DNA of 64,000 bases, taken from the NCBI GenBank assembly GCA_016716715.1, contig JADJVE010000007.1, forward strand, positions 205,885 to 269,884, in the 5' to 3' direction. The translations under genes were made by a program, and so were the position numbers. This stretch comes from Acidobacteriota bacterium (GTDB lineage Bacteria; Acidobacteriota; Thermoanaerobaculia; UBA5066). The notes under the pieces are model-generated. The model was given only the letters and a program-made list of their open reading frames with translations. It was not told where the DNA came from and made no database searches. Positions 1 through 8,212 of the stretch are shown here, one piece after another. Every line of letters starts with the position of its first letter. Positions within the stretch are counted from its first letter, which is position 1.

Positions 1-49
1 CCGGGGCCTCCGGGCCGTATCTCCTCCAATGCCCGAAAACGGAGGAACG

Positions 50-1447
50 ATGAAGCCACGCCTCGCCCTTGCCGCTCTCGCCCTCGCGGCGGCGATCGGG
101 CCGGTCGCCCCCGCCGCGGAGCCTTCCGCCCCCGCCCGCGCCCCGATTCCCGTCGACTACCGCAAGCTCCCGAACGGCCTGAAGGTGGTCCTTTCGCCCG
201 ACCACACCTCCCCCACGGCGGTCGTGGCCGTCTACTACAACATCGGCTTCCGGATCGAGCCGCGCGACCGGACCGGATTTGCCCACCTCTTCGAGCACCT
301 GATGTTCCAGGGTTCGAAGAACCTCGGGAAGATGGAGTTCATCAAGCTCGTCCAGTCCAACGGCGGCATCCTGAACGGCTCGACGCGCTTCGACTTCACG
401 AACTATTTCGAGGTCGTGCCCGCGAACGCGCTCAAGACCGCGCTCTGGGCCGAGGCCGACCGCATGCGCGGCCTCGCGATCACGCAGGAGAACCTCGCGA
501 ACCAGCAGGGCGTCGTCAAGAACGAGGTCAAGGTCAACGTCCTGAACCGGCCGTACGGCGGCTTCCCGTGGCTCGACATGCCGCAGGTCGCGAACGAGAA
601 CTGGTTCAACGCCCACAATTTCTACGGCGACCTCAAGGATCTCGACGCGGCGACGCTCAAGGACGCCGAGGCGTTCTTCAAGGCGTTCTACTCTCCGGGT
701 AACGCCGCGCTCGTCGTGACGGGTGACTTCGAAACCGAGCCCACCTTCAAGTGGATCCAGGAGTACTTCGGCCCGATCCCGTCCGCGCCGCACCAGGAGC
801 TTCCCGACATTTCCGAGCCCCGGCAGGAAAAGGAAAAGCGGACTTCCAGGCAGGACGCGCAGGCGCCGCGCCCCGCGCTCGCCGTCGCGTACCACGCGCC
901 GAAGCGCAACACGCCCGAGTACTACGCGCTCGGCCTCCTGGAGCAGATCCTCGCGGGCGGCAGCGACAGCCGCCTCTACGACGCTCTCGTGCGCAAGGGC
1001 GCGCTGACCGGCGAGGTGAACTCCTCGATCAACGGCCTCGGGAACCAGTTCAACATCGCGGGGCCGACGCTCTTCACGCTCTCGCTGTTCCACGACCGGG
1101 ACAAGACGCCCGACGCGATCCTCAAGGTGCTCGACGCCGAGATCGAGAAGCTCCGGACGACGCCGGTCGACCAGGCGACGTTCGACCGCGCGATGGTGAA
1201 GATGCGGTCCGACCTCTACGCGATGCAGGAGAGCACGTTCGGCTTCGGCCGCGCGGACCTCCTCGCCTCGTTCGCGCTCTTTGACGACGACCCGGCGCGG
1301 ATCAACGGCCTCGAGAAGGAGTTCGCGAAGGTCACGCCCGAGCTCATCAGAAGAACAGCTGAAGAGGTTCTCCGCCCCACCAACCGCACGATCCTCGCGA
1401 TCGAGCCGAAGCCGGAGGCCCCCAAGCTCCCCGGCCCGAAGGTCTGA
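50..1447 (+). CDS. Secreted M16 zinc peptidase, catalytically competent subunit
   Basis: Predicted periplasmic or secreted zinc peptidase of family M16 (pitrilysin/PqqL-like), 465 residues from the ATG at 50. That start follows a GGAGGA ribosome site at 41-46. An in-frame ATG at 29 would add seven residues in front of the signal peptide and is less likely. An Ala/Leu-rich signal peptide covers about residues 1-25. The inverted zinc motif HLFEH lies at 79-83 and the distal Glu ligand at about 159 (VVKNE), the usual spacing. The next gene, 11 bases downstream, encodes a homologue lacking the motif, so the two probably form the active/inactive heterodimer common in two-subunit M16B enzymes. The substrate is unknown. 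Confidence 0.9.
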   Translation: MKPRLALAALALAAAIGPVAPAAEPSAPARAPIPVDYRKLPNGLKVVLSPDHTSPTAVVAVYYNIGFRIEPRDRTGFAHLFEHLMFQGSKNLGKMEFIKLVQSNGGILNGSTRFDFTNYFEVVPANALKTALWAEADRMRGLAITQENLANQQGVVKNEVKVNVLNRPYGGFPWLDMPQVANENWFNAHNFYGDLKDLDAATLKDAEAFFKAFYSPGNAALVVTGDFETEPTFKWIQEYFGPIPSAPHQELPDISEPRQEKEKRTSRQDAQAPRPALAVAYHAPKRNTPEYYALGLLEQILAGGSDSRLYDALVRKGALTGEVNSSINGLGNQFNIAGPTLFTLSLFHDRDKTPDAILKVLDAEIEKLRTTPVDQATFDRAMVKMRSDLYAMQESTFGFGRADLLASFALFDDDPARINGLEKEFAKVTPELIRRTAEEVLRPTNRTILAIEPKPEAPKLPGPKV

Positions 1448-1458
1448 GGAAGGACGCC

Positions 1459-2868
1459 ATGACGATCCGCAGAACGTATTCGCTCATCACTGCCTCGGCG
1501 CTCCTCGCTCTACTTCCGGGCGCCGCGCGCGCCGACGAGGCACCGGTCAAGGAGAAGCCACCCGAACTGGACGCCCCGCGTCCGTTCAAGCTCCCCGCGC
1601 CGACGCGCTTCACGCTGCCGAACGGCCTGAAAGTCTCGATGGTCCCCTACGGGACAGTCCCGAAGGCGCTCGTCCGCCTCACGGTCCAGGTCGGCAACGC
1701 CGACGACCCGGCCGGCCAGACGTGGATGGCCGATCTCACGGGCGACCTCCTTCTCGAAGGCACGAAGACGCGCAGCGCGACCAGGATCGCTCAGGACGCC
1801 GCCTCGATGGGCGGCGAAGTCGCCGTCCAGGCCGGAGAGAACCTGACGACGGTGGCCGGCGAGGTCCTCTCCGAGTTCGCGCCCGCCATGGTCGACCTCG
1901 TGGCCGACGTCGTCCGAAACCCCGCGTTTCCCGATTCGGAGCTCGCACGCCTCAAGGCCAACCTCGAACGCCGCCTCTCGATCGCGAAGAGCCAGTCGCA
2001 GCAGATGGCCCTCGAGGCCTTCCGGGCCGCGATGTACCCGGGCCAGCCGTACGGCCGGCTCTTCCCGGCAGCCGACGCGGTCAAGGGCTACACCCTCGCA
2101 AACGCCAAGGCGTTCTGGTCCGGCCATTTCGGAGCCGACCGTTCCACGCTCTACGTTGTCGGCGTCTTCGACGCCAAGGCCACGGAGGCCGCCATCCGCA
2201 AGGCGTTCGACGGCTGGGGGAAGGCGACCGCGGCCGCGGCCCCGGCACCGAAGGCGGCGACGAAACGCACGCTGACGGTTCTGGACCGCCCGGGCGCTTC
2301 GCAGTCCACGGTCATCCTCGGTATGCCCGTCGTCGACCCTTCGAGCCCCGACTACGTCCCTCTCGTCGTCACGAACGCGCTCCTCGGCGGCTCCTTCGGT
2401 TCGCGCATCACGAGCAACATCCGCGAGCAGAAGGGCTACACGTACTCGCCGTTCAGCCAGGTCTCCGTGCGCCGGCAGGGGGCCTACTGGTCAGAGGCGG
2501 CGGACGTCACGACGGCCGTGACCGGAGCCTCGATCAAGGAGATCTTCGGCGAGATCGACCGCCTGCGCGCGGAGCCTCCGGCCGCGGCGGAACTGAAAGG
2601 CATCCAGAACTACCTCGCGGGAACGTTCGTCCTGCAGAACTCCTCGCGCGCCGGCATCGCGAACCAGCTCCAGTTCCTCGCGCTGCACGGCCTGCCGGAC
2701 TCGTACCTCTCCGGGTTCGTCGCGCGCATCCAGGCCGTCACGCCCGAGGAGATCACGCACCTCGCGAAGGCCTACATCCGGCCCGAGCAGACGACTCTCG
2801 TCGTCGTTGGCGACCGCAAGCTCATCGACGAGCAGCTCAAGCCCTACGCCCCCGCCGGACAGCCCTGA
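1459..2868 (+). CDS. Secreted M16-fold protein, inactive partner subunit
   Basis: Partner of the preceding M16 peptidase, 469 residues with a signal peptide ending near residue 25 (ARA-DE). The fold is recognisable from FTLPNGLKV near residue 51 and the C-terminal pattern around GSFGSRITSNIREQKGYTYS. The zinc motif is gone: where HxxEH is expected the sequence reads DLTGD (92-96), replacing both His and the catalytic Glu. In two-gene M16B systems the non-catalytic subunit helps close the chamber and bind peptide; that role is inferred here. A GAGGAAGGA ribosome site precedes the ATG. The gene ends 18 bases from the convergent enoyl-CoA hydratase. Confidence 0.88.
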   Translation: MTIRRTYSLITASALLALLPGAARADEAPVKEKPPELDAPRPFKLPAPTRFTLPNGLKVSMVPYGTVPKALVRLTVQVGNADDPAGQTWMADLTGDLLLEGTKTRSATRIAQDAASMGGEVAVQAGENLTTVAGEVLSEFAPAMVDLVADVVRNPAFPDSELARLKANLERRLSIAKSQSQQMALEAFRAAMYPGQPYGRLFPAADAVKGYTLANAKAFWSGHFGADRSTLYVVGVFDAKATEAAIRKAFDGWGKATAAAAPAPKAATKRTLTVLDRPGASQSTVILGMPVVDPSSPDYVPLVVTNALLGGSFGSRITSNIREQKGYTYSPFSQVSVRRQGAYWSEAADVTTAVTGASIKEIFGEIDRLRAEPPAAAELKGIQNYLAGTFVLQNSSRAGIANQLQFLALHGLPDSYLSGFVARIQAVTPEEITHLAKAYIRPEQTTLVVVGDRKLIDEQLKPYAPAGQP

Positions 2869-2886
2869 CCGCGCCCTGACGATTCC

Positions 2887-3672
2887 TCAGCGGCCGGCGA
2901 ACTTCGCCGGCCGCTTCTCGAGGAACGCGGAGACGCCTTCCTTCATGTCGTCGGTCGCCGCGCAGAGGCCGAAGAGCGTCGCCTCGTGGTCCTCGGCCGC
3001 GGCGAACGGCATGTCGAGGCCCGCGTTCACGGCGTCGAGGACGTAGCGCACTGCGACGGGCGCCTTGCCGAGGATCTTTTTCAGCGTCTCGCGGCAGGCC
3101 GGCAGGAGCTCGGCCGGCTCGACGACCTTGTTCACGAGGCCGATCCGGAACGCCTCGTCGGCGGAGATCGCGTCGCCCGTGAGCAGGAGCTCGAGCGCTC
3201 GGCCCTTTCCCACGAGCCGCGGCAGGCGCTGGGAGCCTCCGTAGCCGGGGATCAGCCCGAGGTTCACTTCCGGCTGGCCAAGCTTTGCGTTCTTCGACGC
3301 GTAGCGGAAAGTCGCCGCCATCGCGAGCTCGCATCCGCCGCCCAGCGCAAAGCCGTTCACCGCGGCGACGACGGGCTTGCCGAGGTTCTCGATCAGGTCG
3401 AACGTCGCCTGTCCCTTGCGCGCGAAGTCGCGCGCCCCGGCGGGCGTGAACGCCTTGAACCCCGCGATGTCCGCACCGGCGACGAACGCCTTCTCTCCCG
3501 CGCCCGTGAGGATCACGGCGCCGACGTCCGGGTTCTCCTTCGCGGCGGCGAACGCGGCGTGCAGGCCGTCGAGGACCTCGGCGTTCAGGGCGTTCAGCTT
3601 CTCGGGACGGCTGACCGTGACGGTGAGGATGCGCTCGGAGACCTCCGTGACGACGACGCTCATCGCGTTCAC
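2887..3672 (-). CDS. Enoyl-CoA hydratase (crotonase family)
   Basis: Hydrates trans-2-enoyl-CoA to 3-hydroxyacyl-CoA in the cytoplasm. The 261-residue length is typical of short-chain crotonases. The oxyanion-hole and catalytic segment GFALGGGCELAMA carries the first catalytic Glu at about 115, and QPEVNLGLIPGYGG carries the second at about 135, so hydratase activity is favoured over isomerase-only relatives. The annotated start is a GTG whose first bases overlap the TGA of the DinB-like gene (GTGA). An ATG three codons later is an equally plausible start. It is the last gene of a four-gene minus-strand acyl-CoA operon. Confidence 0.9.
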   Translation of the reverse strand: MNAMSVVVTEVSERILTVTVSRPEKLNALNAEVLDGLHAAFAAAKENPDVGAVILTGAGEKAFVAGADIAGFKAFTPAGARDFARKGQATFDLIENLGKPVVAAVNGFALGGGCELAMAATFRYASKNAKLGQPEVNLGLIPGYGGSQRLPRLVGKGRALELLLTGDAISADEAFRIGLVNKVVEPAELLPACRETLKKILGKAPVAVRYVLDAVNAGLDMPFAAAEDHEATLFGLCAATDDMKEGVSAFLEKRPAKFAGR

Positions 3673-4175
3673 CCGAACGGATTCTCGTCCGCGCTCGGCC
3701 CGTAGATGGAGGGCACGGGCACGTCGAGGAGCCGCAGGTACACCGAGAGCTGCCCGCGGTGGTGGATGAGATGGTTCAGGAGGATCGTCCGCACGAACGC
3801 GATGCGCGGCATTTCCATGATCACGGCGGGCCCCTTCCGAAGCGTCCAGGGACCCATCGCCCGCGCGTCGTCGAGCTGCGCCATCGCGACCTTCGCGGCC
3901 GCGGCGGCCTCCTCGAAGGTCTTCATGAGGGCCTCGGCGCTCGCCGGCTCCTTCGCCGTGCCGTCACCGCCCGTGGCCAGATCGAACTCTCCGGGAAGCA
4001 GCGAGCCCGCGACCCAGTGCGGCATTCCGGCGATGTGGCCCGCGAGCGCGCCGAGCGACATCGACTTCGCGTGCGGCTTCCAGGAGTATTTGTCCGCCGG
4101 CACCCGCGAGAGAAGCTTTTTGGTGGTCGCGCTCTCTCGGTCGAACTCCATCAGCATCGGATCGATCATGCGCAT
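3669..4175 (-). CDS. DinB/YfiT-like four-helix metalloprotein
   Basis: 168-residue member of the DinB/YfiT fold, a four-helix bundle with a His-coordinated divalent metal. The expected pattern is present: His47 in GHIAG, and the C-terminal pair in NHLIHHRGQ (135, 138/139). Characterised relatives include thiol transferases (bacillithiol or mycothiol S-transferases) and DNA-damage-inducible proteins; nothing in the sequence picks one substrate. It sits between the 3-hydroxyacyl-CoA dehydrogenase (3 bases upstream) and the enoyl-CoA hydratase (4-base overlap), so it is surely co-transcribed with them. A role in handling reactive acyl or thiol intermediates is only a guess. Confidence 0.8.
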   Translation of the reverse strand: MRMIDPMLMEFDRESATTKKLLSRVPADKYSWKPHAKSMSLGALAGHIAGMPHWVAGSLLPGEFDLATGGDGTAKEPASAEALMKTFEEAAAAAKVAMAQLDDARAMGPWTLRKGPAVIMEMPRIAFVRTILLNHLIHHRGQLSVYLRLLDVPVPSIYGPSADENPFG

Positions 4176-4178
4176 GGT

Positions 4179-5054
4179 TCAGCCCTTTCTGTTGCCCCGT
4201 TCGTCGTACTCGAAGAATCCCCTTCCGGTCTTTCTTCCGAATCGCCCGGCCAGCACCAGCCTCTTCAGGAGGGCGGGCGGCGCGAAGCGGGCCTCACGAT
4301 ACTCCGCGAACATGATCTCGGCGATCGCGTAAACCGTGTCGAGCCCGACGTAGTCGAGAAGCTCGAACGGGCCCATGGGGTGGGCGCAGCCGAGCTTCAT
4401 GCCGGTGTCGATGTCCTCGAGCGAGCCGACACCCTGCTCGTGCGCGCGGATCGCGTCGAGAAGGTACGGCACGAGGAGCCGGTTCACGATGAACCCAGAG
4501 TTGTCGCGGCAGGCGACGGGCTCCTTGCCGAGGGCGCGGGCGAAGGCCGTGACGGCGGCGACGGTCGCGTCCGACGTCGCAAGGCCGCGGACGACCTCGA
4601 CGAGCTTCATCACAGGCACCGGATTGAAGAAGTGCAGGCCCGCGAACCGGTCCGGCCGCTGCGTGGCGGCGGCCATCTCGGTGATGGTCAACGACGACGT
4701 GTTGGAGCAGAAGATCGTCTCCGGCCCGCAGAGCGCGTCGAGCGCCTTGTAAACCTCGCGCTTGACCTCGAGGTTCTCGACGATGGCCTCGAGGATGAGA
4801 TCGGAGGAAGAAAGATCTTCCAGTGAACATGAATAGCTCAAGCGATTGCGAATCGCCTCGCCGTCTCCGGCCGTCAACTTGCCACGCTCAACTGCCTTCG
4901 AAAGTGAATTCTCGATGCGGCGCTTGCCCGCGTCGAGCGCCTTCTCGTCCACTTCGCGGACGACGACCGCGAACCCCGCCTTCGCGCACACCTCGGCGAT
5001 CCCCGACCCCATAAGCCCCGCACCGAGCACGCCGACCGAACGAATTTCGCGCAT
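4179..5054 (-). CDS. 3-hydroxybutyryl-CoA dehydrogenase
   Basis: NAD(P)-dependent 3-hydroxyacyl-CoA dehydrogenase, 291 residues, the length of stand-alone Hbd/FadB2 enzymes. The Rossmann motif GAGLMG is at 11-16. The catalytic signature HFFNPVPVMKLVE starts at His141, and the C-terminal 3HCDH domain carries DNSGFIVNRL and GCAHPMGPFELLD. With the thiolase just upstream and the hydratase downstream it supplies three steps of short-chain beta-oxidation or, in reverse, butyryl-CoA or polyhydroxybutyrate precursor synthesis; direction cannot be read from sequence. A stretch near 4810-4910 has clearly AT-richer codons than the rest of the gene and contains a copy of the recurrent motif. Confidence 0.92.
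   Translation of the reverse strand: MREIRSVGVLGAGLMGSGIAEVCAKAGFAVVVREVDEKALDAGKRRIENSLSKAVERGKLTAGDGEAIRNRLSYSCSLEDLSSSDLILEAIVENLEVKREVYKALDALCGPETIFCSNTSSLTITEMAAATQRPDRFAGLHFFNPVPVMKLVEVVRGLATSDATVAAVTAFARALGKEPVACRDNSGFIVNRLLVPYLLDAIRAHEQGVGSLEDIDTGMKLGCAHPMGPFELLDYVGLDTVYAIAEIMFAEYREARFAPPALLKRLVLAGRFGRKTGRGFFEYDERGNRKG
4896..4908 (+). repeat. AT-rich recurrent motif, variant copy
   Basis: CTTCGAAAGTGAA, matching the right half of the window-wide motif with C for T at the centre. It lies within the dehydrogenase gene, antisense to it, in a patch of AT-richer codons. Confidence 0.45.
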
Positions 5055-5072
5055 CAGCCTGTCTCTCCCCTC

Positions 5073-5093
5073 TTCACCTTCAAAGAAATCTTC
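5073..5093 (-). repeat. AT-rich recurrent motif, intergenic copy
   Basis: On the minus strand this matches the first 21 bases of the 24-bp element at 53430 and 62368 at 20 positions (one A to G change). It lies in the 65-base gap between the thiolase stop and the dehydrogenase start. It therefore shows the motif is not tied to coding sequence. Confidence 0.6.
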
Positions 5094-5119
5094 TCATCGG
5101 TTCTCTTCGGACACGCCAC

Positions 5120-6307
5120 CTACGAGAGCGCCTCAACCACGACCGCGATGCCCTGGCCCCCGCCGATGCACGCCGAGGCGAGGCCCCAGCGCTTGCCGCG
5201 GCGGCGGAGCTCCTTGAGCAGCGTGAGCGTCAGGCGTGCGCCGCTCGCCCCGAGCGGGTGCCCGAGCGCGATCGCGCCGCCGTTCACGTTCAGCTTCGCC
5301 CGGTCGACGCCGAGCTCCTTGAGCACGCCGAGGATCTGGCCCGCGAACGCTTCGTTGATCTCGACGAGGTCCATGTCGGCGAGAGACTTCCCCGCCTTCG
5401 CGAGCGCCGCGCGGCTCGCGGCAACCGGGCCGAGGCCCATGAACGCCGGGTCGCAGCCGGTGACGGCGTCGGCGACGAGACGGCCGAGCGGCACGATGCC
5501 CTTCGCGCGTGCGCGCTCCTCGGTCGTCACGACCATCATTGCCGCCCCGTCCACGATCCCGGACGCGTTGCCGCCCGTCACCATGCCGTCCTTGCCGAAC
5601 GCCGGGCTCAGCTTCGCGAGCCCTTCCAGCGTCGTGTCGGGCGTCATGTGGTCGTCCTTCGACACCGTCACGGTCTTCCGGCCCTTCTTCGCCTCGACGG
5701 CGACGACCTCCTCCGCGAGCCGCCCGGACGCCCACGCCTCCGCGGCCTTCCTCTGGCTTTCGAGCGCATACGCGTCCTGCTCCTCCCGCGTGATCCCGTG
5801 GCGGCGCGCGACGTTGTCGGACGTCTGCGCCATCGCGAGACCGGGCACCGTGTCGAAGAGGCCGCTCATGAGCGAGTCCTCGAGCTTGCCCTGGCCGAGC
5901 CGGAGCCCCGTGCGCGCCCCGCGGACCACGAACGGCGCCTGGCTCATGTTCTCCGTTCCGCCCGCGAGGACGACCTCGGCCTCGCCGAGGAGGATCCGGT
6001 GTTTTGCCTGCACGAGCGCCTCGAAGCCCGAGCCGCAGAGCCGGTTCACCGTGACGGCGGGAACCTCCTGAGGAACGCCGGCGCGCAGGCCGACGTGGCG
6101 CGAGAGGTAGATCGCGTCGGACGACGTCTGGAGGACGTTGCCGACGATGACGTGGCCGATCTCGCCCGGCTCGAAGCGAGCGCGGCGGAGCGCTTCCTGC
6201 GACGCGAGGACGGCGAGATCGGTGGCCGTCATGTCGGCGAAGAGGCCGTTGTACTCGGCCATGGGCGTGCGTACGCCCTCGGCGACGACGATGGAAGGTG
6301 AGGCCAT
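5120..6307 (-). CDS. Acetyl-CoA C-acetyltransferase (thiolase)
   Basis: Thiolase II-type enzyme, 395 residues, interconverting two acetyl-CoA with acetoacetyl-CoA. All catalytic residues are visible: nucleophile Cys91 in NRLCGSGFEAL, His350 in GGAIALGHPLGASGAR, and Cys380 in ACIGGGQG. It is first in the minus-strand operon that continues with 3-hydroxyacyl-CoA dehydrogenase, a DinB-like protein and enoyl-CoA hydratase. A GGAGGG ribosome site precedes the ATG, and a possible -10 box TAAGAT lies about 50 bases upstream, so this gene has an ordinary leader. Family and residues are certain; the physiological direction is not. Confidence 0.94.
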   Translation of the reverse strand: MASPSIVVAEGVRTPMAEYNGLFADMTATDLAVLASQEALRRARFEPGEIGHVIVGNVLQTSSDAIYLSRHVGLRAGVPQEVPAVTVNRLCGSGFEALVQAKHRILLGEAEVVLAGGTENMSQAPFVVRGARTGLRLGQGKLEDSLMSGLFDTVPGLAMAQTSDNVARRHGITREEQDAYALESQRKAAEAWASGRLAEEVVAVEAKKGRKTVTVSKDDHMTPDTTLEGLAKLSPAFGKDGMVTGGNASGIVDGAAMMVVTTEERARAKGIVPLGRLVADAVTGCDPAFMGLGPVAASRAALAKAGKSLADMDLVEINEAFAGQILGVLKELGVDRAKLNVNGGAIALGHPLGASGARLTLTLLKELRRRGKRWGLASACIGGGQGIAVVVEALS

Positions 6308-6355
6308 GCGGCCCTCCGGGCGGGGGCGAGTCGAACGCTCGCCGGTCGCGGCGCG

Positions 6356-6361
6356 ATCTTA
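6356..6361 (-). promoter_or_regulatory. Possible -10 box of the acyl-CoA operon
   Basis: Reads TAAGAT on the minus strand, 48 bases before the thiolase ATG. No clear -35 box was seen. Confidence 0.3.
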
Positions 6362-6403
6362 CCGATTCCGGCCCGATGAGACCGGATCGCCGGGGCGCGC
6401 CTC

Positions 6404-7507
6404 TTAGAGCGCCGCCGCGATCTCGTGGAAGCGGCGCCGGAACGCGTTCATCTCCACCGCGCGCGCGTCCGGGTGCAGTCGGTTCGCGAGAAGGACCGCC
6501 ACGCGTCCGCGTTCGGGGTCGACGAAGAGAGACGCGCCGGTGAAGCCCGTGTGCCCGAACGCGGTCGGGCCGAGCGGCTCGCCCGGGCTCCCCGGCGTCG
6601 ACGCGAGCTGCCAGCCGAGACCGCGGTCTTCACCGAGGCCGATGGTCGCATTCTCCGTGGCGAGAGCGAAGAAGCGCTCCGGCAAGAGGCGCCCGTCGCG
6701 CGTGAGCCACGCGCGGCCGAGAGCGGCGGCCGCTTCGGCCGTGCCGAAGAGGCCCGCGTTCAGCGACACGCCGTTGCCGCGGCGGTACGCGTTGCCGTCG
6801 TTCGCCTGCGCGTTCACGACACCCTCGCGGAAGCCGCCGTACTTGAGCTTACGGTCGGTGGTCATCGCTCGCTCGGTTGCGTCGTCCCTCTCGCCACCTG
6901 CGCATCTGGCCAGGTCGTCGGGAGAAGCGGGAGAGAAGAGAAGATTCTTTGAAAGGTTAAGAGGGGCGGAGACCCTCGCCTCGAAGAGCCGGTCGAGCGT
7001 GCTCCCTGAGACTCGTTCGACGATCTCTGAAAGGAATAGATAACCAGGGCAGGAGTAGATGACCTTCGTGCCCGGGATCGCCGCGGCGTCGAGTTCCCCG
7101 AGGGTTCGGGCATAAGCGGCCCGGCCCTCGCCCTTTGAATAGACGGGGAACCAGTCCACGAGTCCGCCGAGATGCGCGAGCAAGAACCTGACGCTGACAC
7201 CTTCTAAGAAGCTCTTCCTCCACCGATCCTCGAATCGCCATACGGTATCGTCCAGCGAGAGGGCGTTCTCTCCCGCCAGAGACAAGACCAACGCAGCCCC
7301 CGCGAGAGGTTTCGTCAGCGACGCGAGATCCCAGAGCGTGTCGGGCCCCGCGGCGCGGCGCTCGCTGGCCGGCTCGACACGCGCGTCGCCCGCGTGGCGC
7401 TCCGCGAGCGTGTCTTTCTCCGAGACGACGAGAGCCGAGGCGCCCGCGAAAAAGCCGCGCTCGAGCCCCTCGTCGAGGAGCGCGCGAAGGCTCTCCGGCG
7501 CGCTCAC
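6404..7507 (-). CDS. Serine hydrolase of the class C beta-lactamase/esterase fold
   Basis: Cytoplasmic-looking (no signal peptide) penicillin-recognising hydrolase, 367 residues from a GTG start. The GTG overlaps the TGA of the upstream lipoprotein gene (GTGA). The nucleophile motif SLTK is at 63-66, the Tyr motif appears as YSCPGY from 151, and the third box as GHTGFTG near 320. A Cys in YSC rather than YAN, and HTG rather than KTG, point to an esterase or D-aminopeptidase-like enzyme rather than a true beta-lactamase. Family S12 relatives act on beta-lactams, D-amino peptides or esters; the substrate is unknown. Two copies of the AT-rich motif lie inside the gene. Confidence 0.85.
   Translation of the reverse strand: MSAPESLRALLDEGLERGFFAGASALVVSEKDTLAERHAGDARVEPASERRAAGPDTLWDLASLTKPLAGAALVLSLAGENALSLDDTVWRFEDRWRKSFLEGVSVRFLLAHLGGLVDWFPVYSKGEGRAAYARTLGELDAAAIPGTKVIYSCPGYLFLSEIVERVSGSTLDRLFEARVSAPLNLSKNLLFSPASPDDLARCAGGERDDATERAMTTDRKLKYGGFREGVVNAQANDGNAYRRGNGVSLNAGLFGTAEAAAALGRAWLTRDGRLLPERFFALATENATIGLGEDRGLGWQLASTPGSPGEPLGPTAFGHTGFTGASLFVDPERGRVAVLLANRLHPDARAVEMNAFRRRFHEIAAAL
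6940..6959 (+). repeat. AT-rich recurrent motif
   Basis: AAGATTCTTTGAAAGGTTAA, an exact 20-base match to 46397-46416. It is antisense in the serine hydrolase gene, where the coding strand reads NLSKNL. Confidence 0.7.
7198..7218 (-). repeat. AT-rich recurrent motif, TTCTTAGAAGG variant
   Basis: Minus-strand GGAAGAGCTTCTTAGAAGGT, close to the copies at 53871 and 18584. It codes for KSFLEG in the serine hydrolase. Confidence 0.5.
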
Positions 7508-8172
7508 GGCTTTCCGGCCGGGGACTTCGCGGGTTCCTTGGCGGCCGCCGGGAGGAGCGGGCGATCCAGGGCCTCGTGCGCGGCCGCGATGCGCGCGCGG
7601 AACGGCTCGAGCGTCTTCATGTTCGCCCGGACCGAATCGGGCTCCTTCTCGCGCGATTCGCGCCTCACGCGCTCGGCCTCCGCCTCGAAGCTCGCGATCT
7701 GCTCGGAGACGAGCTTTCGCGACCCCTCGTCCGCCGCGTCGGCCTTCCGCGCCCTGAGGTCGGCGAGGGTCTTGTCGAGCATCGCCAGGGCGGCGACGTT
7801 CAGGCGCGCCGTCATCGCGGCGGCCTCGGCCTCCAGCACGCGCTCTTTCACCCAGAGGTACTCCTCCGTATTGACGCTCCGGGCGCGCGCCACGGTGACG
7901 TCGGCCGGCTCGGACGCGAGCGGATCGGACGGCGGCGGCGCCTTGCCCGCCTTCCGGTCGAGGCGCACCCGGTCGAGGACGCCGAGGTAGGTCTCGACCT
8001 GCTTGGGGGTCACGTGGCCGTCGGCGGGCGGGCGGTAGACGTCCCGGGAAATGCCGGGGCGCGGGACGGCGGCAGCCGGTGCGGGGGCCGTCGGCGCGTC
8101 GGAGCCGCCGCAGCCGGCGAGGGCCGCAGCCGCGAGAAACGGCAGCAGAAACGCGGCGCGGCGCCTGAACAC
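7504..8172 (-). CDS. Lipoprotein of unknown function
   Basis: Predicted membrane-anchored lipoprotein of about 222 residues. I chose the GTG at 8172 because it gives a textbook signal: FRRRAA, then a hydrophobic run, then lipobox LAGC with Cys21. An ATG at 8214 would add 14 polar residues and would overlap the start codon of the divergent kinase gene, leaving no promoter. After a Pro/Ala linker the protein is mostly charged helix with Lys/Arg/Glu-rich segments, likely coiled coil. It precedes the serine hydrolase with a 4-base overlap, so the two are co-expressed. No family recognised. Confidence 0.65.
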   Translation of the reverse strand: MFRRRAAFLLPFLAAAALAGCGGSDAPTAPAPAAAVPRPGISRDVYRPPADGHVTPKQVETYLGVLDRVRLDRKAGKAPPPSDPLASEPADVTVARARSVNTEEYLWVKERVLEAEAAAMTARLNVAALAMLDKTLADLRARKADAADEGSRKLVSEQIASFEAEAERVRRESREKEPDSVRANMKTLEPFRARIAAAHEALDRPLLPAAAKEPAKSPAGKP

Positions 8173-8193
8173 GTCCGAATGATAGCCGCGTGG

Positions 8194-8199
8194 TACGAT
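8194..8199 (+). promoter_or_regulatory. -10-like box before the kinase-PEGA gene
   Basis: TACGAT, 13 bases before the ATG at 8213, followed by a T-rich run. It would give a leader of only a few bases. It lies in the roughly 40 bases between the divergent lipoprotein (GTG start) and the kinase. Confidence 0.4.
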
Positions 8200-8212
8200 T
8201 TTTTTCTTCATC

